A stretch of 64,000 bases of DNA from Semisulcospira habei (GCA_036245525.1 BTPG01000004.1:214853057-214917056); one strand, 5' to 3'. Positions 21,976 through 32,849 are shown, counted from the first letter of the stretch. Notes: a model not told the origin generated them from the letters alone. Made by a program: numbers and translations.

Positions 21976-22186
21976 CCCCTTCACTGTTACGGCCCAAGCA
22001 CAAGGACGGGCTTGCTGTTACATAGTAGGTTCAAGGACGGGCTTGCTGTTACATAGTAGGTTCAAGGACGGGCTTGCTGTTACATAGTAGGTTCAAGGAC
22101 GGGCTTGCTGTTACATAGTAGGTTCAAGGACGGGCTTGCTGTTACATAGCAGGTTCAAGGACGGGCTTGCTGGTACATAGTAGGTC
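21972..22186. repeat. 31-bp minisatellite (6 copies) beginning at a TTAACCCC end
   Basis: TTAACCCCTTCACTGTTACGG looks like a family A end and runs straight into six copies of CAAGGACGGGCTTGCTGTTA plus CATAGTAGGTT. No matching right end is visible. Confidence 0.8.
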
Positions 22187-22200
22187 CGTTGAAAGGTCCT

Positions 22201-22202
<2 letters not shown>

Positions 22203-22290
<88 letters not shown>

Positions 22291-22308
22291 TGTGTGTGTG
22301 TGTGTGAA
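22203..22308. repeat. (TG)n microsatellite after a SINE1 fragment
   Basis: GTCCGTTGAAAGGTCCTGG (SINE1 body, 22184-22202) is followed by about 50 TG repeats. Confidence 0.9.
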
Positions 22309-22640
22309 CACTCTCGCCACTCGCCAAAATATCAAACAACGGGGAGGGGGGGGGGGGGTCGTGTGTGTGTGGTAGCTCCATCGCCAAAATATCAAAATAT
22401 CAAATAGGGAGATTAGGGGGGGGGAGGGTCCAAACACCCCAAAAGGGACGTTCTTATAGCATTTTAAACACTTTTGGGTCGGTGGGGAGGGGGGGGTCCG
22501 GAACCCCCCCCCCCCCTCCGCGCCCAGGTCCGCCCCTGACTGCCGATAAAGGACGAGAGTGAAATGAACTGTTTGTGTGTGAGTGTTGGCGGGGGTGGGG
22601 GGGGTTGGGGGGGTGAGATGGGTGCGGGGGAGGGGGGATG
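22309..22640. repeat. Dispersed repeat N, G/C-rich
   Basis: TCGCCAAAATATCAAACAACG occurs twice, with long G and C runs and ATAGCATTTTAAACACTTTTG between. Same landmarks as 32880-33245. Confidence 0.7.
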
Positions 22641-22717
22641 TACAATTAAGTACAATTTTACACAGTTATACTAAGGTATGACAGATTAGTATAGAGGTGC
22701 ATCGTTCTAGCATGTCT

Positions 22718-22880
22718 TAGGTTTATTTTGTATGTTAGACCGGTTGGCCACATACAGTCAATAGTCTGTTTTCTTGTTGTGGGTTGTTGTTTTTTTCACA
22801 ATCCAGCGCAGGCATCTCTTGAGAAAGCATTGTTGCTGTCGGGGCGCAATGCACAACCAGCCAACCATCACACAACGGTC
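22718..22880 (+). repeat. Dispersed repeat Q
   Basis: AGGTTTATTTTGTATGTTAG, ACATACAGTCAATAGTCTG and TTGTTGCTGTCGGGGCGCAA match 46243-46395, where the copy ends in AATGTACAATCAATCAA, a retroposon-like tail. Confidence 0.7.
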
Positions 22881-23138
22881 TATAAGACCATGGCGCCACC
22901 TTCCTCGCGTCAAAATGAAGCTGTTTCATTTTTGCGGTTAGCTTTCTCAGTTCTCACCGCGAGAGGTTGCCACCTGTTGTAATTAATTGATGAATTCAAA
23001 ACGGTTCCACAGCCACAATGTACCCGTATGCCGTGCAATTTGCCGTCTGCAGTCGTGCTGTGAAAGTGCTCCAACCATGAAAATCAAACTAATTAAATTG
23101 GCCTGACAACCAGGAGCCTTCTATTGTCTCAAATTGGC

Positions 23139-23208
23139 TTAACCCCCTAGTGCACGCAGTCGTCTTTATTATTTACAGTACCGGCGGCTTCAGGGGAAAG
23201 GGGGTTAA
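23139..23208. mobile_element. TTAA element family E, complete (70 bp)
   Basis: TTAACCCCCTAGTGCACGC to GAAAGGGGGTTAA, exactly 70 bp including both TTAA. The copy inside exon 2 (52385-52454) has the same length and ends. Confidence 0.85.
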
Positions 23209-23387
23209 AGAACAAGGGTTATTTGATGGGACGCAACACACTAATGTTGTTTTCCTTTTGGTTATTACTGTACATTAGCGCCGCCAGTTTGTACGGCACC
23301 GCGCGCTGACATTATTGATGGCTTAATTTTTTTTTTTTAATCCCATTTGTTATTTAATTAAAAAATATAGCAGGTACAGTTAGACAC

Positions 23388-23530
23388 CATTTACCCCATT
23401 TACTGCCGAGAAAAAGTGAACGCGATCCAACTGCAAGAGACATAGATCCTCATGAGTCCCCGCGACTGCGGGGGCTCATGAGGATCTATGCTTCTTGCTG
23501 AGACCAATTTGAATCAATGCTTCTTGGACG
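23388..23530. mobile_element. TTAA foldback family A
   Basis: Left end TTTACCCCATTTACTGCCGAG; core 23433-23498 GCAAGAGACATAGATCCTCA and complement. The right end is not delimited. Confidence 0.85.
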
Positions 23531-23639
23531 TCATTGACTTTTGATTGGTCAGTGAATGAAACCAAAGATTTATAAAACCACAGCGTACGTAGGCCTAGGC
23601 TGTGGCAGGGGAGGGATTAATCGCCTATATAATAACGGA

Positions 23640-23687
<48 letters not shown>
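23640..23687. repeat. (ATT)n microsatellite
   Basis: Sixteen ATT repeats. Confidence 0.95.
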
Positions 23688-23690
<3 letters not shown>

Positions 23691-24196
23691 CGCCATTTCC
23701 GGGGCCCCCAAAAAATGTGACCCTAATGTGCAGAGAATGATCCATCGAAGAAAACAGCTCGCTTAGAAACACAGTTACTACTACACAGTTACTACACAGT
23801 TACTACACAGTTGTGTTGCGACTGTCTTCTAAGCGTGCTTTTGTCTCCGTTGTTTTTTGTTTTTTGTGTGTGTTTGTTTGTTTGTTTTTTTATCAACTTT
23901 TCAGGACGCACAAGAGGTGGTTACATTTTTACCGACTTTTTTTTTCATATTCAAAAACTAAAGATAAATGACACTGAAAATGACAACATGTTGCGCGCGC
24001 AACACGCGCTGAACTCATGTGTGAAGACAATACTGAAAAAGGCGCCAACATATAAAAGCAACACTGTCTTGATAAAGCAGCCAGCCATGCGTGGCGCCCT
24101 CAACAAAACGTTGTCTGGCTTAAAGTGCACACGAACCGTGACGGGCTGAACGCAACTCAGTTGTTGAGAATGGAAACAGTCGTTGAAATCAATTCG
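23688..24196. other. No recognised gene
   Basis: A 10-bp motif (CACAGTTACTA) is repeated three times near 23775; otherwise no feature. Confidence 0.35.
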
Positions 24197-24200
24197 CCCC

Positions 24201-24237
<37 letters not shown>

Positions 24238-24272
24238 ACCAACCCACCCGACCCCCAACCCCCTTCCCCCTC
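24197..24272. repeat. Poly-C tract
   Basis: A run of about 40 C, then CCACC-type sequence. Confidence 0.9.
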
Positions 24273-24772
24273 GATGCCTGCTTCGCCTCTACACTTCCGC
24301 AGCTATTGACTGATAAATTTTGTAGGCTGGTCTGAAATTAGCCCAGTCACAGAATAACTCCAGTTTTGGGATAACAGAGTGGTTTGCACCTGATTTGTGC
24401 AGATGCTGATGAGGCTCTATGTCTGTTGAAGAGGGAGCGGGTTTAAGGGAGAGACTGGCTGACTGAACTGAGCAGAGACACCGTAAAGCGTTGATGTGTT
24501 CAGTTATGTGACATGAATAGTCTCACTTTTCATTTTGGAATGCGTTAAATGAACCAGCTGCTCCACGGCAGGCTTTCATTGCTAACATCAGTTCCGCCGA
24601 TACAACGGGTTATCAATGTTGCCTCGCCTCACCTAAGACTTTTCTACCCTTCTTTTCACAACCCATGTGAGTAAGCACACGTAGTAACAGAGGTTTTCCA
24701 CAACCGCGCGCAAAAGAGAAGACTGGTCAGAAAAGTCTTTCGTTTCACGGCATTCAAGCTTCATAATTTCAG
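24273..24772. other. No recognised gene
   Basis: CTTTTCACAACCCATG at 24652 recurs near 61760 (repeat R/S). Otherwise unassigned. Confidence 0.35.
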
Positions 24773-25025
24773 TTAACCCTTTTAGCCCCAAGATCCCATA
24801 TCTGAAATGTTAGAGGTGTCGCCTAACGACTATGTACCAGTTGTAGGAGATGGATTGATCATGAAAATTCAAGGGTAGTGCCAGATGAGCTTGGCGCCTA
24901 CAGGCGCCAAGCTCATCTGGCACTACCCTTGAATTATCATTATCGAAAGAATCTGGCTTATCGTCCCTACTCACTGTATAAGTGTGAGGGCGGACGTGAT
25001 CATGATCAATCCATCTCCTACTTTT
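24773..25025. mobile_element. TTAA foldback family B with 55-bp insert
   Basis: TTAACCCTTTTAGCCCCAAG. Stem TCAAGGGTAGTGCCAGATGA and complement. A foreign stretch (CGAAAGAATCTGGCTTATCG onward) splits the right shoulder before GATCAATCCATCTCC. Confidence 0.8.
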
Positions 25026-25123
25026 ATCCAGCATTATTGTAGGACACACGAAGAACTGGTTTTTTTTTTAATATAAAGGAGATATTGCAAAATAAGGCCC
25101 AAAAAAATGTAACAGAGAAGAAA

Positions 25124-25225
25124 AGAGTGAATCAATGAATCAATGAGTTTTTATTTTACAACGGTACAGATATTAACAATGCCAGAGGCAATGCCATTTT
25201 TCAAATCTGCCGTTGCTACATCTAC
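25124..25225 (-). repeat. Dispersed repeat W
   Basis: AATCAATGAGTTTTTATTTT, ACAACGGTACAGATATTAAC and ATGCCATTTTTCAAATCTGC align with 2730-2832. Confidence 0.7.
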
Positions 25226-25439
25226 AAACAAACACAACAATTACATTACATTAATACATGTATATGACCAACGCCTAAGGGTGTGTTGGGGGAGGGGGAG
25301 CAATGGTAAGGAAAACTACAACAAACAAAAAAAAACAAAAACACAGCAGCACCACCAACAAAACGACGCGCACGGCATATTCGCATGCGCACGCACCGAT
25401 TCGAGTAGGGTCGCTAGGTACTTTTTTTTGTTGTTGTTG

Positions 25440-25521
25440 TTAACCCTATGGGTGTCCGGTTAGCAGTTTTAGTCGCGCTGATTCCTGCGACTAAAACCGC
25501 TACCGTCACCCAACGGGTTAA
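25440..25521. mobile_element. TTAA foldback family C, complete
   Basis: TTAACCCTATGGGTGTCCGG to GTCACCCAACGGGTTAA. Stem AGTTTTAGTCGCG and complement. Confidence 0.9.
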
Positions 25522-25675
25522 CAAGTGGTGGCTGAAAAGTACTTGAACAGTGCACATCGGAGAAAACGATAAGGTGACTGACTAACGTGAAGAGGATACC
25601 CGGCCGTTTTCTCCAGTTGAGAAGGTCTGTCCAATATAATTATGCTGACGATCGAAATGGGGAGGGGGGGGGGTT

Positions 25676-25757
25676 GGGAATCACCGGAAAGACTTTAGTT
25701 TTTCTAGTGATCAACAAACAAACAAAAAAGTCGCATTTCTTTTGTTCTTCACCATAT
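25676..25757. mobile_element. Family I half-element
   Basis: GGGAATCACCGGAAAGACTTTAG and AAGTCGCATTTCTTTTGTTC show the inner and right parts of family I; the left arm is missing. Confidence 0.6.
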
Positions 25758-25763
25758 AACGGC

Positions 25764-26507
25764 AAAACAACGAGTCGGGCACAAGACGCCATTGGAGTAA
25801 AGTCAAGGGAAGGTACTCGCTAAATAGTACTACGTGGATTCACTCCCTTTGAATGAGGCAGTCGCAAGTTCTAGATCATTTGGACGTCTGATTCGTTTGC
25901 TTTATATATATATAAAAAAAAAAAAAAAATACTGGTTTAGCGTCCTCTTGAACAAATTAGGGTCGGTCGAGGTACCGTCACCACATACGATTTTGTGTGC
26001 GTACCTAATAACCCTTTATTGCCAGGGGGAGGTCGCTTTAATGTGAAATGTATTAATTATGTATGCTTTTTAGTTGTTAATAGGCCAAGCCTGGTATAGT
26101 TTTGTTTCCAGGCTTTAAGACAAACACGCTCACAGCTGTATAATATTTCAAACTTCAGAAAACAATAACAAGAACACACGTGCAATACAGAGTCTACAAA
26201 CAAAGGAACAACAATCTGTTACCGCAACACATTGCTGAACTCTGCACAAAGGTTTAGTTTCATTTTCTCATAACCGCGCAAATAAAAGTACACCGCTCTG
26301 TAATTTTCGACCTTATGGGTCCTGGGTCTTTTTCTCTTTTTTAAAATTTTTTTATTGCGAGACAACAGAACCAAATCTGTCACCAGCTGATACCTTTTAT
26401 GCGCTATAGTAATGTAATGTTTAGTTGTTTTTTTTTCATAACCGCAAACATAAATGTCTGTGAGACCAGCTTACAAGCGACCAATACAGATGCAGGCGGG
26501 GACAACC
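25764..26507. other. No recognised gene
   Basis: AT-rich; contains the family U copy listed below and two copies of a CATAACCGC motif (26270, 26438). No coding signal. Confidence 0.35.
26008..26041. mobile_element. TTAA mini-element family U
   Basis: ATAACCCTTTATTGCCAGGG then GGAGGTCGCTTTAA, 34 bp. Matches 40399-40433 (inverted), 41544-41577 and 63385-63418. Confidence 0.6.
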
Positions 26508-26521
26508 CAGCAGCAAAATGT

Positions 26522-26597
26522 CTTCGGGCCCACGACGGCAGCAGTGGACCCGCGCACAGCCGTGCTTGGTCCCACCGCGGCTATCGTGGGCCCGAAG
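26522..26597. mobile_element. Foldback G
   Basis: CTTCGGGCCCACGACGGC pairs with GCTATCGTGGGCCCGAAG. Centre GCGCACAGCCGTGC. Confidence 0.7.
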
Positions 26598-26676
26598 GTC
26601 TTTGCATATTGGGAAGTCCAATTGAAACAGTGCGGCTCAAAATGTATTTTCTTTTTATGTAGAAGTGGTTTGTCAA

Positions 26677-26817
26677 TTTATTTATTTATTTATTTATTTA
26701 TTTAATTTTTTAAAAAAAAGACGATGTTCGGGCCACGCCACAATTGATACGGTGCCTCTAAAATGAGTGAATTAATTTGTAGTATTCCACTGCGGTTATG
26801 AAGGTCATGTCTAAAAC

Positions 26818-26890
<73 letters not shown>
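26677..26890. repeat. (TTTA)n and (ATT)n microsatellites
   Basis: Seven TTTA repeats at 26677-26704 and about 24 ATT repeats at 26819-26890. Confidence 0.9.
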
Positions 26891-27070
26891 TTTTAAAATT
26901 ATTTTTTCTTTACAATTTCAACAAGGGCGCGTCATTGAAGGCTGAGAGTGGTGGTTACAACAAAGCGTTTGATATTAAGTACCGCGGAATTTCTTTTCAT
27001 TCCAACTTTTGAAATTACTCTCCTCACGCTGCCAGACAATAAAGAAGTCGACGTACCAGCGGGAAATGCT

Positions 27071-27231
<161 letters not shown>

Positions 27232-27233
27232 GG

Positions 27234-27647
27234 ATATGTGACCGCCACCACAAATGAGTCGTAAGTCACCTTTTGGACTTTTGAGATATTGATATCGCAG
27301 AACTAGAAAGAAACCCTTTCAATGGTGCAATAACATGTGATCAGACGATTGGTCACGGTTATGGTTTATAGAACTGGGGCCCCACACATGTACCGACCAC
27401 GCCACCCGACATTTTCAAATGAGTCTAAAGTCCTTTTGGACATATTGAGATATTGATTCAGCAGAAATAGAAAGAAACCCTTTTTAATGGTGCAAATAAC
27501 ATGTGAATCGGCGATTGGTCACCGAGTTATGGTTTTAGAAACTGGGACCCGCACTATACCGACTATGCCACCCGACAATTTTCACGAATAGCGGGAATCG
27601 GGTCAGGGACATTACGACTCATTTCGTGGTGGCGGGTCACATATGTG
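27234..27647. mobile_element. Non-autonomous TIR element V with internal duplication
   Basis: Inverted ends of about 33 bp: ATATGTGACCGCCACCACAA on the left; TTGTGGTGG-type complement on the right (CGTGGTGGCGGGTCACATAT). Inside are two tandem copies of a roughly 165-bp unit with GAGATATTGAT, GAAAGAAACCCTTT and GATTGGTCAC. No transposase. Confidence 0.8.
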
Positions 27648-27744
27648 CTAGACACGCTAGTGAGGTCACGTTTATGCCGATCGACTACCAATGTCGAACG
27701 AGAGCGCGGTCACGGCGGATACACAATGTGTACCAGAAGTTTAG

Positions 27745-27840
27745 ACAACACCCCCGAACATCTCCAAGAGGCATAGATCCTCATGAGCCCGGAGGGCTCA
27801 TGAGGATCTATGCCTCTTGGAGATGTGTGGCGTGTTGTTG
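27745..27840. mobile_element. TTAA-type foldback A' (short-loop subfamily)
   Basis: CAACACCCCCGAACATCTCC then AAGAGGCATAGATCCTCATG, centre AGCCCGGAGGGCT. Twin copies at 33998-34092 and 57615-57723 share the flank GTTATCCGCC. Confidence 0.85.
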
Positions 27841-28152
27841 GAAGAAGCTGGTTATCCGCCGTGACTGCGCTGTCGTTCGTTGTTGGGAGTCGGTCGCTGC
27901 AAACGAATCCTCGCTGTTGGTAAATGGCAGTTCCGACAGAGGACTAGGCGATTTCCAGAAATTACAAGGTCATCAAAAATTGCACATGCGTCGACGAAAA
28001 CGGCGTATTAAACGCCCCTGACAAACATGCGATTTCGCACCTTGGACATTTGCACCAGGAATATTTGCACTAAGGACACTTTTCACCAAGGTCATTTGCA
28101 CCCACTGACACATTGCAAACCTCAGCAACGAATGGATAGGGTACGAAAATGC

Positions 28153-28346
28153 TTAACTCATAAAGACCGCAACACACCACAGCAACATATGGCTTGACCA
28201 TGATAGTTCAAGGGTGGTGGCAGAATAGCTTGGCGCCTACACCACCCTTGAACTATCATGGTCGATCTGTCTCCTGAATTGTAATGCTGTCCTCAGAGGA
28301 TAACTCCAAAATGTGGGCATTTCGTACCTCGGGCACAATAACTTAA
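28153..28346. mobile_element. TTAA foldback family B, asymmetric hairpin deletion
   Basis: TTAACTCATAAAGACCGC to ATAACTTAA. The stem outer part is intact, but the loop reads TTGGCGCCTACACCACCC, so most of the right inner arm is missing. Confidence 0.85.
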
Positions 28347-28872
28347 GGTATTCCCACCATGGATGTTTCCACCATGGTCAATATTCACTATGAACGTTTC
28401 AACAGAAAATAGGATGAAGAATAATCGGACTCAGAATGGCTTAGTCAGCATGCCTCTTGCTACTTCTGTCACGGTAAGCGTGTGCGCAAGTGATGCATCA
28501 TAATATTGTCTCTGCATTATTAACAAGAATGGATGTTATTATAGACGGGCCTATGTACACGGAAAACGAACACACCGTCTACATTATTCATACACCCGCA
28601 CAATCAGTGTCTCGATCCCGTTCCAAAATGCCAAACCAGCGAGGAAATCAAAATAATATCATAATAATAAAATCTCGAAAATGAGAAAGAAAAGACTAAA
28701 TTAATTCTGTCGTAAAGCGCGAGAGGTAATTAATAACAACAAAATCATCTGTCTTTATGGTACGATACTGTCAACTTATTGCTTTATCTGTGTATGATAA
28801 GATACTGTCAACACAACCGTCTATTTCTGCGATATTGTGTTGACACGTCGTGCTTTGATCAGATGCATACCT
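28347..28872. other. No recognised gene
   Basis: CCACCATGG is repeated near 28355-28375 and GATACTGTCAAC twice near 28765-28810. No coding signal. Confidence 0.35.
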
Positions 28873-29003
28873 TCACCCTTTCAGCCCCAAGGTCCCATTT
28901 CTCAAATGTTGGAGGTGTTGCCTAACGACTATGTACCAGTTGTAGGAGATGGATTGATCATGATAATTCAAGAGTAGTGCCAGATGAGCTTGGCGCCTGA
29001 AGG
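28873..29003. mobile_element. Family B, left half only
   Basis: CCTTTCAGCCCCAAGGTCCC, then TGATAATTCAAGAGTAGTGCC up to GGCGCCTGAAGGC, where LINE sequence begins. The right arm is absent. Confidence 0.8.
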
Positions 29004-29053
29004 CAGTTCTAGCACTATCACGCCATCACGCTCCCCAGGCTAAGCTGACTGTC

Positions 29054-29058
<5 letters not shown>
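29004..29058 (+). mobile_element. L2-like LINE 3' end inside a family B loop
   Basis: AGTTCTAGCACTATCACGCC and CTCCCCAGGCTAAGCTGAC match the stop codon and early 3' UTR of the LINE at 20985-21033. Confidence 0.75.
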
Positions 29059-29090
<32 letters not shown>

Positions 29091-29399
29091 ATATTTATAT
29101 AGCGCTTAATCTTAATCAAAAGCTGTAAGCGCTTTACAATTTGTTCACAAAAATAAAAATACAATGACATATGCACATAACAAACAAAAACAATACCCGA
29201 ACACACCACTTTTACAATGAACTAAAATACATAATAATTTATGTTCTAATTAATATTCATTCTAAACAAGGAGGATTGCAGAACTACAACTAAGGCATCA
29301 AACACTGGCAGTTATTCAAAGCAAAGCTTGAAGAGGTGAGTTTTCAACGACCTCTTGAAGTCGGAGACAGACTCACTGTTTCTGACCTCAAGAGGAAGT
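29059..29399 (-). pseudogene. L2-like LINE C-terminal fragment, second family
   Basis: On the minus strand 29312-29399 encodes SDFKRSLKTHLFKLCFE then TAA. This is the conserved C-terminal tail of L2/CR1 reverse transcriptases. A 3' UTR (TGTAAAGCGCTTACAGC) and an (ATT)n tail follow to 29059. Confidence 0.8.
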
Positions 29400-29554
29400 A
29401 ATAATAATAATAATAAAGGTAATTTGTATAGCGCCTAATCACCAAGGTGCTCTAGGCGCTTTACAATCATAGTAATGAAACAGTGAAGCAAAATACAAAA
29501 ACAAGCACATACATTACAACAACAAAAATACATTGATTTACAAGGAGCAGAAAA

Positions 29555-29632
<78 letters not shown>

Positions 29633-30310
29633 ATGAGCCGGCAGACAAAATGGTCTTACGTATATGCAACAGAGAAAAGGTGAGTTTTAAGCTTGGATTT
29701 GAAGATGGAAAGAGATGATGAGTGACGCACGTCAGCTGGGAGAGCGTTCCATGTAATGGGACCGAAATACGAAAATGCACGATGACCTTGAGTGACCTTA
29801 TTACGTCTAGGGATACTGTACAGAAAACACGAGTGTCTGAAGCAGAGCGTAGTGAGCGGGACGGTGTATACAGCTGGACAAGATCAGATAAGTAAGAAGG
29901 GGCAGAACCAGAGATGATGTTGAAACAAATAACACAGACTTTATACTGAATTCTGTATGAAACTGGCAGCCAGTGCAACTCAGCTAGTAGAGGCATAATG
30001 TGTTCACGTTTCGGTACATGAAAAATCAGACGTGCAGCACAGTTCATGACTCTCTGGATTTGGTCAAGAAGATTTTGCGGAACACCGGACAAAAGAGAAT
30101 TGCAATAGTCTATTCGGGACAGCACAAGGAAGGTAACAAGTGTTTTGGTAACTTCAACAGTTAGCAGATGTCGAACAGTGCTGATCCTTCTGAGTTCAAT
30201 GAAGGCAAGCTGGCAGACTTTCTTCACTTGTTCCTTCATTGTCAGCCTGTTGTCAAAAATGACACCCAAATTACGGGCTGAGCTAGAAAAGGAGATGGCG
30301 CTCTCGCCCA
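29400..30310 (-). pseudogene. L2-like reverse transcriptase fragment, frameshifted
   Basis: Minus-strand coding homologous to the RT C-terminal third: RNLGVIFDNRLTM, LVLSRIDYCNSLLSG, HWLPVSYRIQYK, SYLSDLVQLYTPSRSLRS. A frameshift near 29850 moves the end to another frame (RAFSYFGPITWNALPADVR), and the stop is at 29656-29658. The 3' UTR holds (CA)n (29555-29630) and ends in GGCGCTATACAAATTACC plus (TTA)n. No YADD region remains, so it is dead. Confidence 0.85.
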
Positions 30311-30540
30311 CCATCATTGACTCAGGAAGATCAGCACTGCACGTAGAGGAGCAGGTATTCCATAACACTGGGGCTTGATAAACAAAAGTGCGCTGACCAA
30401 ATGTTTTAGTTTAGACAGAAGGTACACACAACTTCCGTTTATCAGAAGAGGAGCGGAGCTCACGAGAGGGAGTATGCACGTGCAGCAAAGAGGACAAGTA
30501 TTCTGGGCTGGTGCCTGAAAGGCAGTTAAAACAGATTGAC
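30311..30540 (-). pseudogene. Another L2-like C-terminal fragment, joined to the previous one
   Basis: The minus strand reads CFNCLSGTSPEYLSSLLHVH and TPSRELRSSSDKRKLC, then in a shifted frame RTFVYQAPVLWN. This repeats the C-terminal region already present in the neighbouring fragment, so the two are separate insertions or a recombinant. Confidence 0.75.
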
Positions 30541-30668
30541 ATAACTTTGTAATGTATTGTACGTGAGTCATTGTCAAAAGCGTGCGCATGCGTGCGCGAG
30601 TTGTGAGTGCGCGCTTAGAATTATAATTATTATTAGATAAGCTCATTATAAATACCGTTATTATTATG

Positions 30669-30715
<47 letters not shown>
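30541..30715 (+). mobile_element. L2-like LINE 3' UTR and (ATT)n tail
   Basis: TACGTGAGTCATTGTC, AGCGTGCGCATGCGTGCG and AGTGCGCGCTTAGAATTAT match 21050-21150; ends in (ATT)n. Confidence 0.85.
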
Positions 30716-30915
30716 GTACAACAAACCAAGGGGAATTACTCAGCGCTGGACAACAGTTAGATCCCCTGCAGGGGATCTAACTGTTGTCCAGCGCTGAGTA
30801 ATTCCCCTTGGTTTGTTGAGGGGATCTAGCTGTTGTCCAGCGCTGAGTAATTCCCCTTGGTTTGTTGTACAATTCTGCCAGCGCTAGCCTCACCTATCTG
30901 GTTTGTGAGTATCTT
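30716..30915. mobile_element. Foldback K with a triplicated arm
   Basis: GTACAACAAACCAAGGGGAA to GTTAGATCCCC pairs with the following complement, which is then repeated a second time (GGGGATCTAGCTGTTGTCC onward). The outer tail is TCTGCCAGCGCTAGCC. Confidence 0.8.
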
Positions 30916-31049
30916 ATTATGATGTGTCTATGCTCGTGTTACAAGCTGATTGTACAGGCTGATTTCGCTCGCGTTCGGCGTTGCCGGGAGTCGGTCGTTG
31001 CAGAAACGTAACCTCACCACTAAGAGGTAGGTCGAAAAAATGCACGGCG

Positions 31050-31141
31050 TTAACACATTGCAGATGTGTGGTATCCGGATTCTCGGCTCTATGCCGGCTT
31101 TATACCGCGAATTTGGTTGCGGCACGTCTCGAAAGAGTTAA
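31050..31141. mobile_element. TTAA element family D
   Basis: TTAACACATTGCAGATGTG to GGCACGTCTCGAAAGAGTTAA. Inner TATCCGGATTC and TACCGCG parts match the copies at 53216 and 58336. Confidence 0.75.
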
Positions 31142-31226
31142 CGAAATTCAGTGGATTTATCCCATCATCTCCGTCTGCGGGAGGCATGCATTCATGTCAC
31201 GAGCCCCTGGTCTTTAACCCTGGTCT

Positions 31227-31452
31227 TTAACTCATTCAGCCCCGATGCACCACAGCATGACATGAATCGAGCATGATAGTTCAAGGGTGGTGCCAGAATA
31301 GCTTGGCGCCCATAAGGCGCCAAGTTATTCTGGCACCACCCTTGAACTATCATGCTCGATCTGTCTCAGTCTAGAATTGCAATGAAGTCCTTCAGAGGGC
31401 AACTTCAAAATGTGGAATGTGGGGATTTCGGTCCCGGGGCAGAATGTGTTAA
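31227..31452. mobile_element. TTAA foldback family B, complete
   Basis: TTAACTCATTCAGCCCCGATG to GGCAGAATGTGTTAA. Stem AGCATGATAGTTCAAGGGTG and complement. Confidence 0.92.
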
Positions 31453-31544
31453 TGACAGGTGGTCCCTCAGAAAGGTGGTCCCTCAGAACAGGTTTTGCCA
31501 CACAATGTGACTGGATCAGAGGCAGATCAGTTATGTACATCGAG

Positions 31545-31938
31545 GGGTGGGGGAAGGGGGGGGGGGGGGCTTAGGTTCCAGTTTTTTGTTCAGTTGGGAA
31601 ATACAGCCAAGACACCAAGGACCCCAGACGATAAACCTTCCTTGACGGTGGTCGAGGAAAAAATAAATAAAAAAGAAATAATAAGAAGGGGTGGGTGTTA
31701 GGCGCACCAGCGTGTGTAAGGACCTCTCCCACCTGTTCACCACCAAAATATCGAAAAACGAGGAGCACGAGGGGTGGGGGGTGGGGGGAGGGGGGGTGGA
31801 TGTCCAAACTCAAAAAAGGATCTTTGATACATGGACATTATTTTAGGGGGAAAAAAAACATTTCGCGGGGAGGGAGGGGGGGTTGGTCATAAACCCCTGG
31901 ACCACCACCACCACCACTCCCGCCCCCCCCCCCCCCCC

Positions 31939-32018
<80 letters not shown>
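31545..32018. repeat. Dispersed repeat N pieces, poly-G/C and (CA)n
   Basis: G-run, CCACCAAAATATCGAAAAACG, another G-run, ATGGACATTATTTTAGGGGG, then C-run and about 40 CA repeats (31938-32018). Confidence 0.7.
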
Positions 32019-32019
<1 letters not shown>

Positions 32020-32395
32020 CACACCCCAATCCGTCCCTGCTAAGCATCTACGTACTGTTTGCGGGGTTATTCCCCCCGACAGACCCACTCGGGGAGTGCG
32101 CCACAAGTACACTTCTACCCGCGGCAAGTCAGATGTTTAAGCTTCTCGCCTGAACAGAAGATTCTATCCTTGCATCCTTACAACTGACCCTGGAAGTTCA
32201 GGGGGACTCGATGCCGTGCGAGTGGACAATTCCTTCCTTTATTTGCTGCTAGCCGCAGTTTGGAGGGGAACTAACTCCTATCACTTTTCATTTATTACCG
32301 ACCTTTTGGAATATTTTGCCTTGGACGTGCACTGTCTTTAGTGCTGGCATGCAAACCAGCTTAGGCACCGCACCATTCCTCGTCTTGCCTCTCTC
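32019..32395. other. No recognised gene
   Basis: Nothing recognised. Confidence 0.35.
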
Positions 32396-32487
32396 TTAAC
32401 CCCTTGGGTGTCGGTAGCGGTTTTAGTCGCGATGATTCCTGTAGGAATCAACGTGACTATAACCGCTACCGACACCCAAAGGGTTAA
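32396..32487. mobile_element. TTAA foldback family C, complete
   Basis: TTAACCCCTTGGGTGTCGGT to GACACCCAAAGGGTTAA. Stem GTAGCGGTTTTAGTCGCGAT and complement. Confidence 0.93.
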
Positions 32488-32566
32488 AAAAATATTTCCT
32501 ACTTTTACTTTGTTGACTTTAGCCTGCGTGCGTGCGGCGCTGAGAACTCACTCTCGGTGGGGCTTT

Positions 32567-32849
32567 TAGTCCATGGATGCCGAGAAGAAACGGACAGCCA
32601 CCCAGCTGCAAGAGGTATAGATCCTCATGAGCCCCCGCGACAAGAGAATCTATGCCTCTTGCTGACACCACTTTTCGTCCATGTTCCTTTGAATGCTGGG
32701 GATCTTTAACACTGGGGATCTTTAACGTTGGGGATCTTTAACGCTGGGGATCTTTAACGTTGGGGATCTTTAACGCTTGGGATCTTTAACATTGTATTTA
32801 CAGTGATTTTCAAAAGACAATCTGCGTCCTCTGCACTTGAAGGGGTTAA
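32567..32849. mobile_element. TTAA foldback family A with 17-bp minisatellite
   Basis: ATGCCGAGAAGAAACGG at the left end, truncated core at 32608-32662 (GCAAGAGGTATAGATCCTCA, loop shortened at CGCGACAAGAG), right end GAAGGGGTTAA. Between them, six copies of TGGGGATCTTTAACGTT (32694-32792). Confidence 0.88.
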
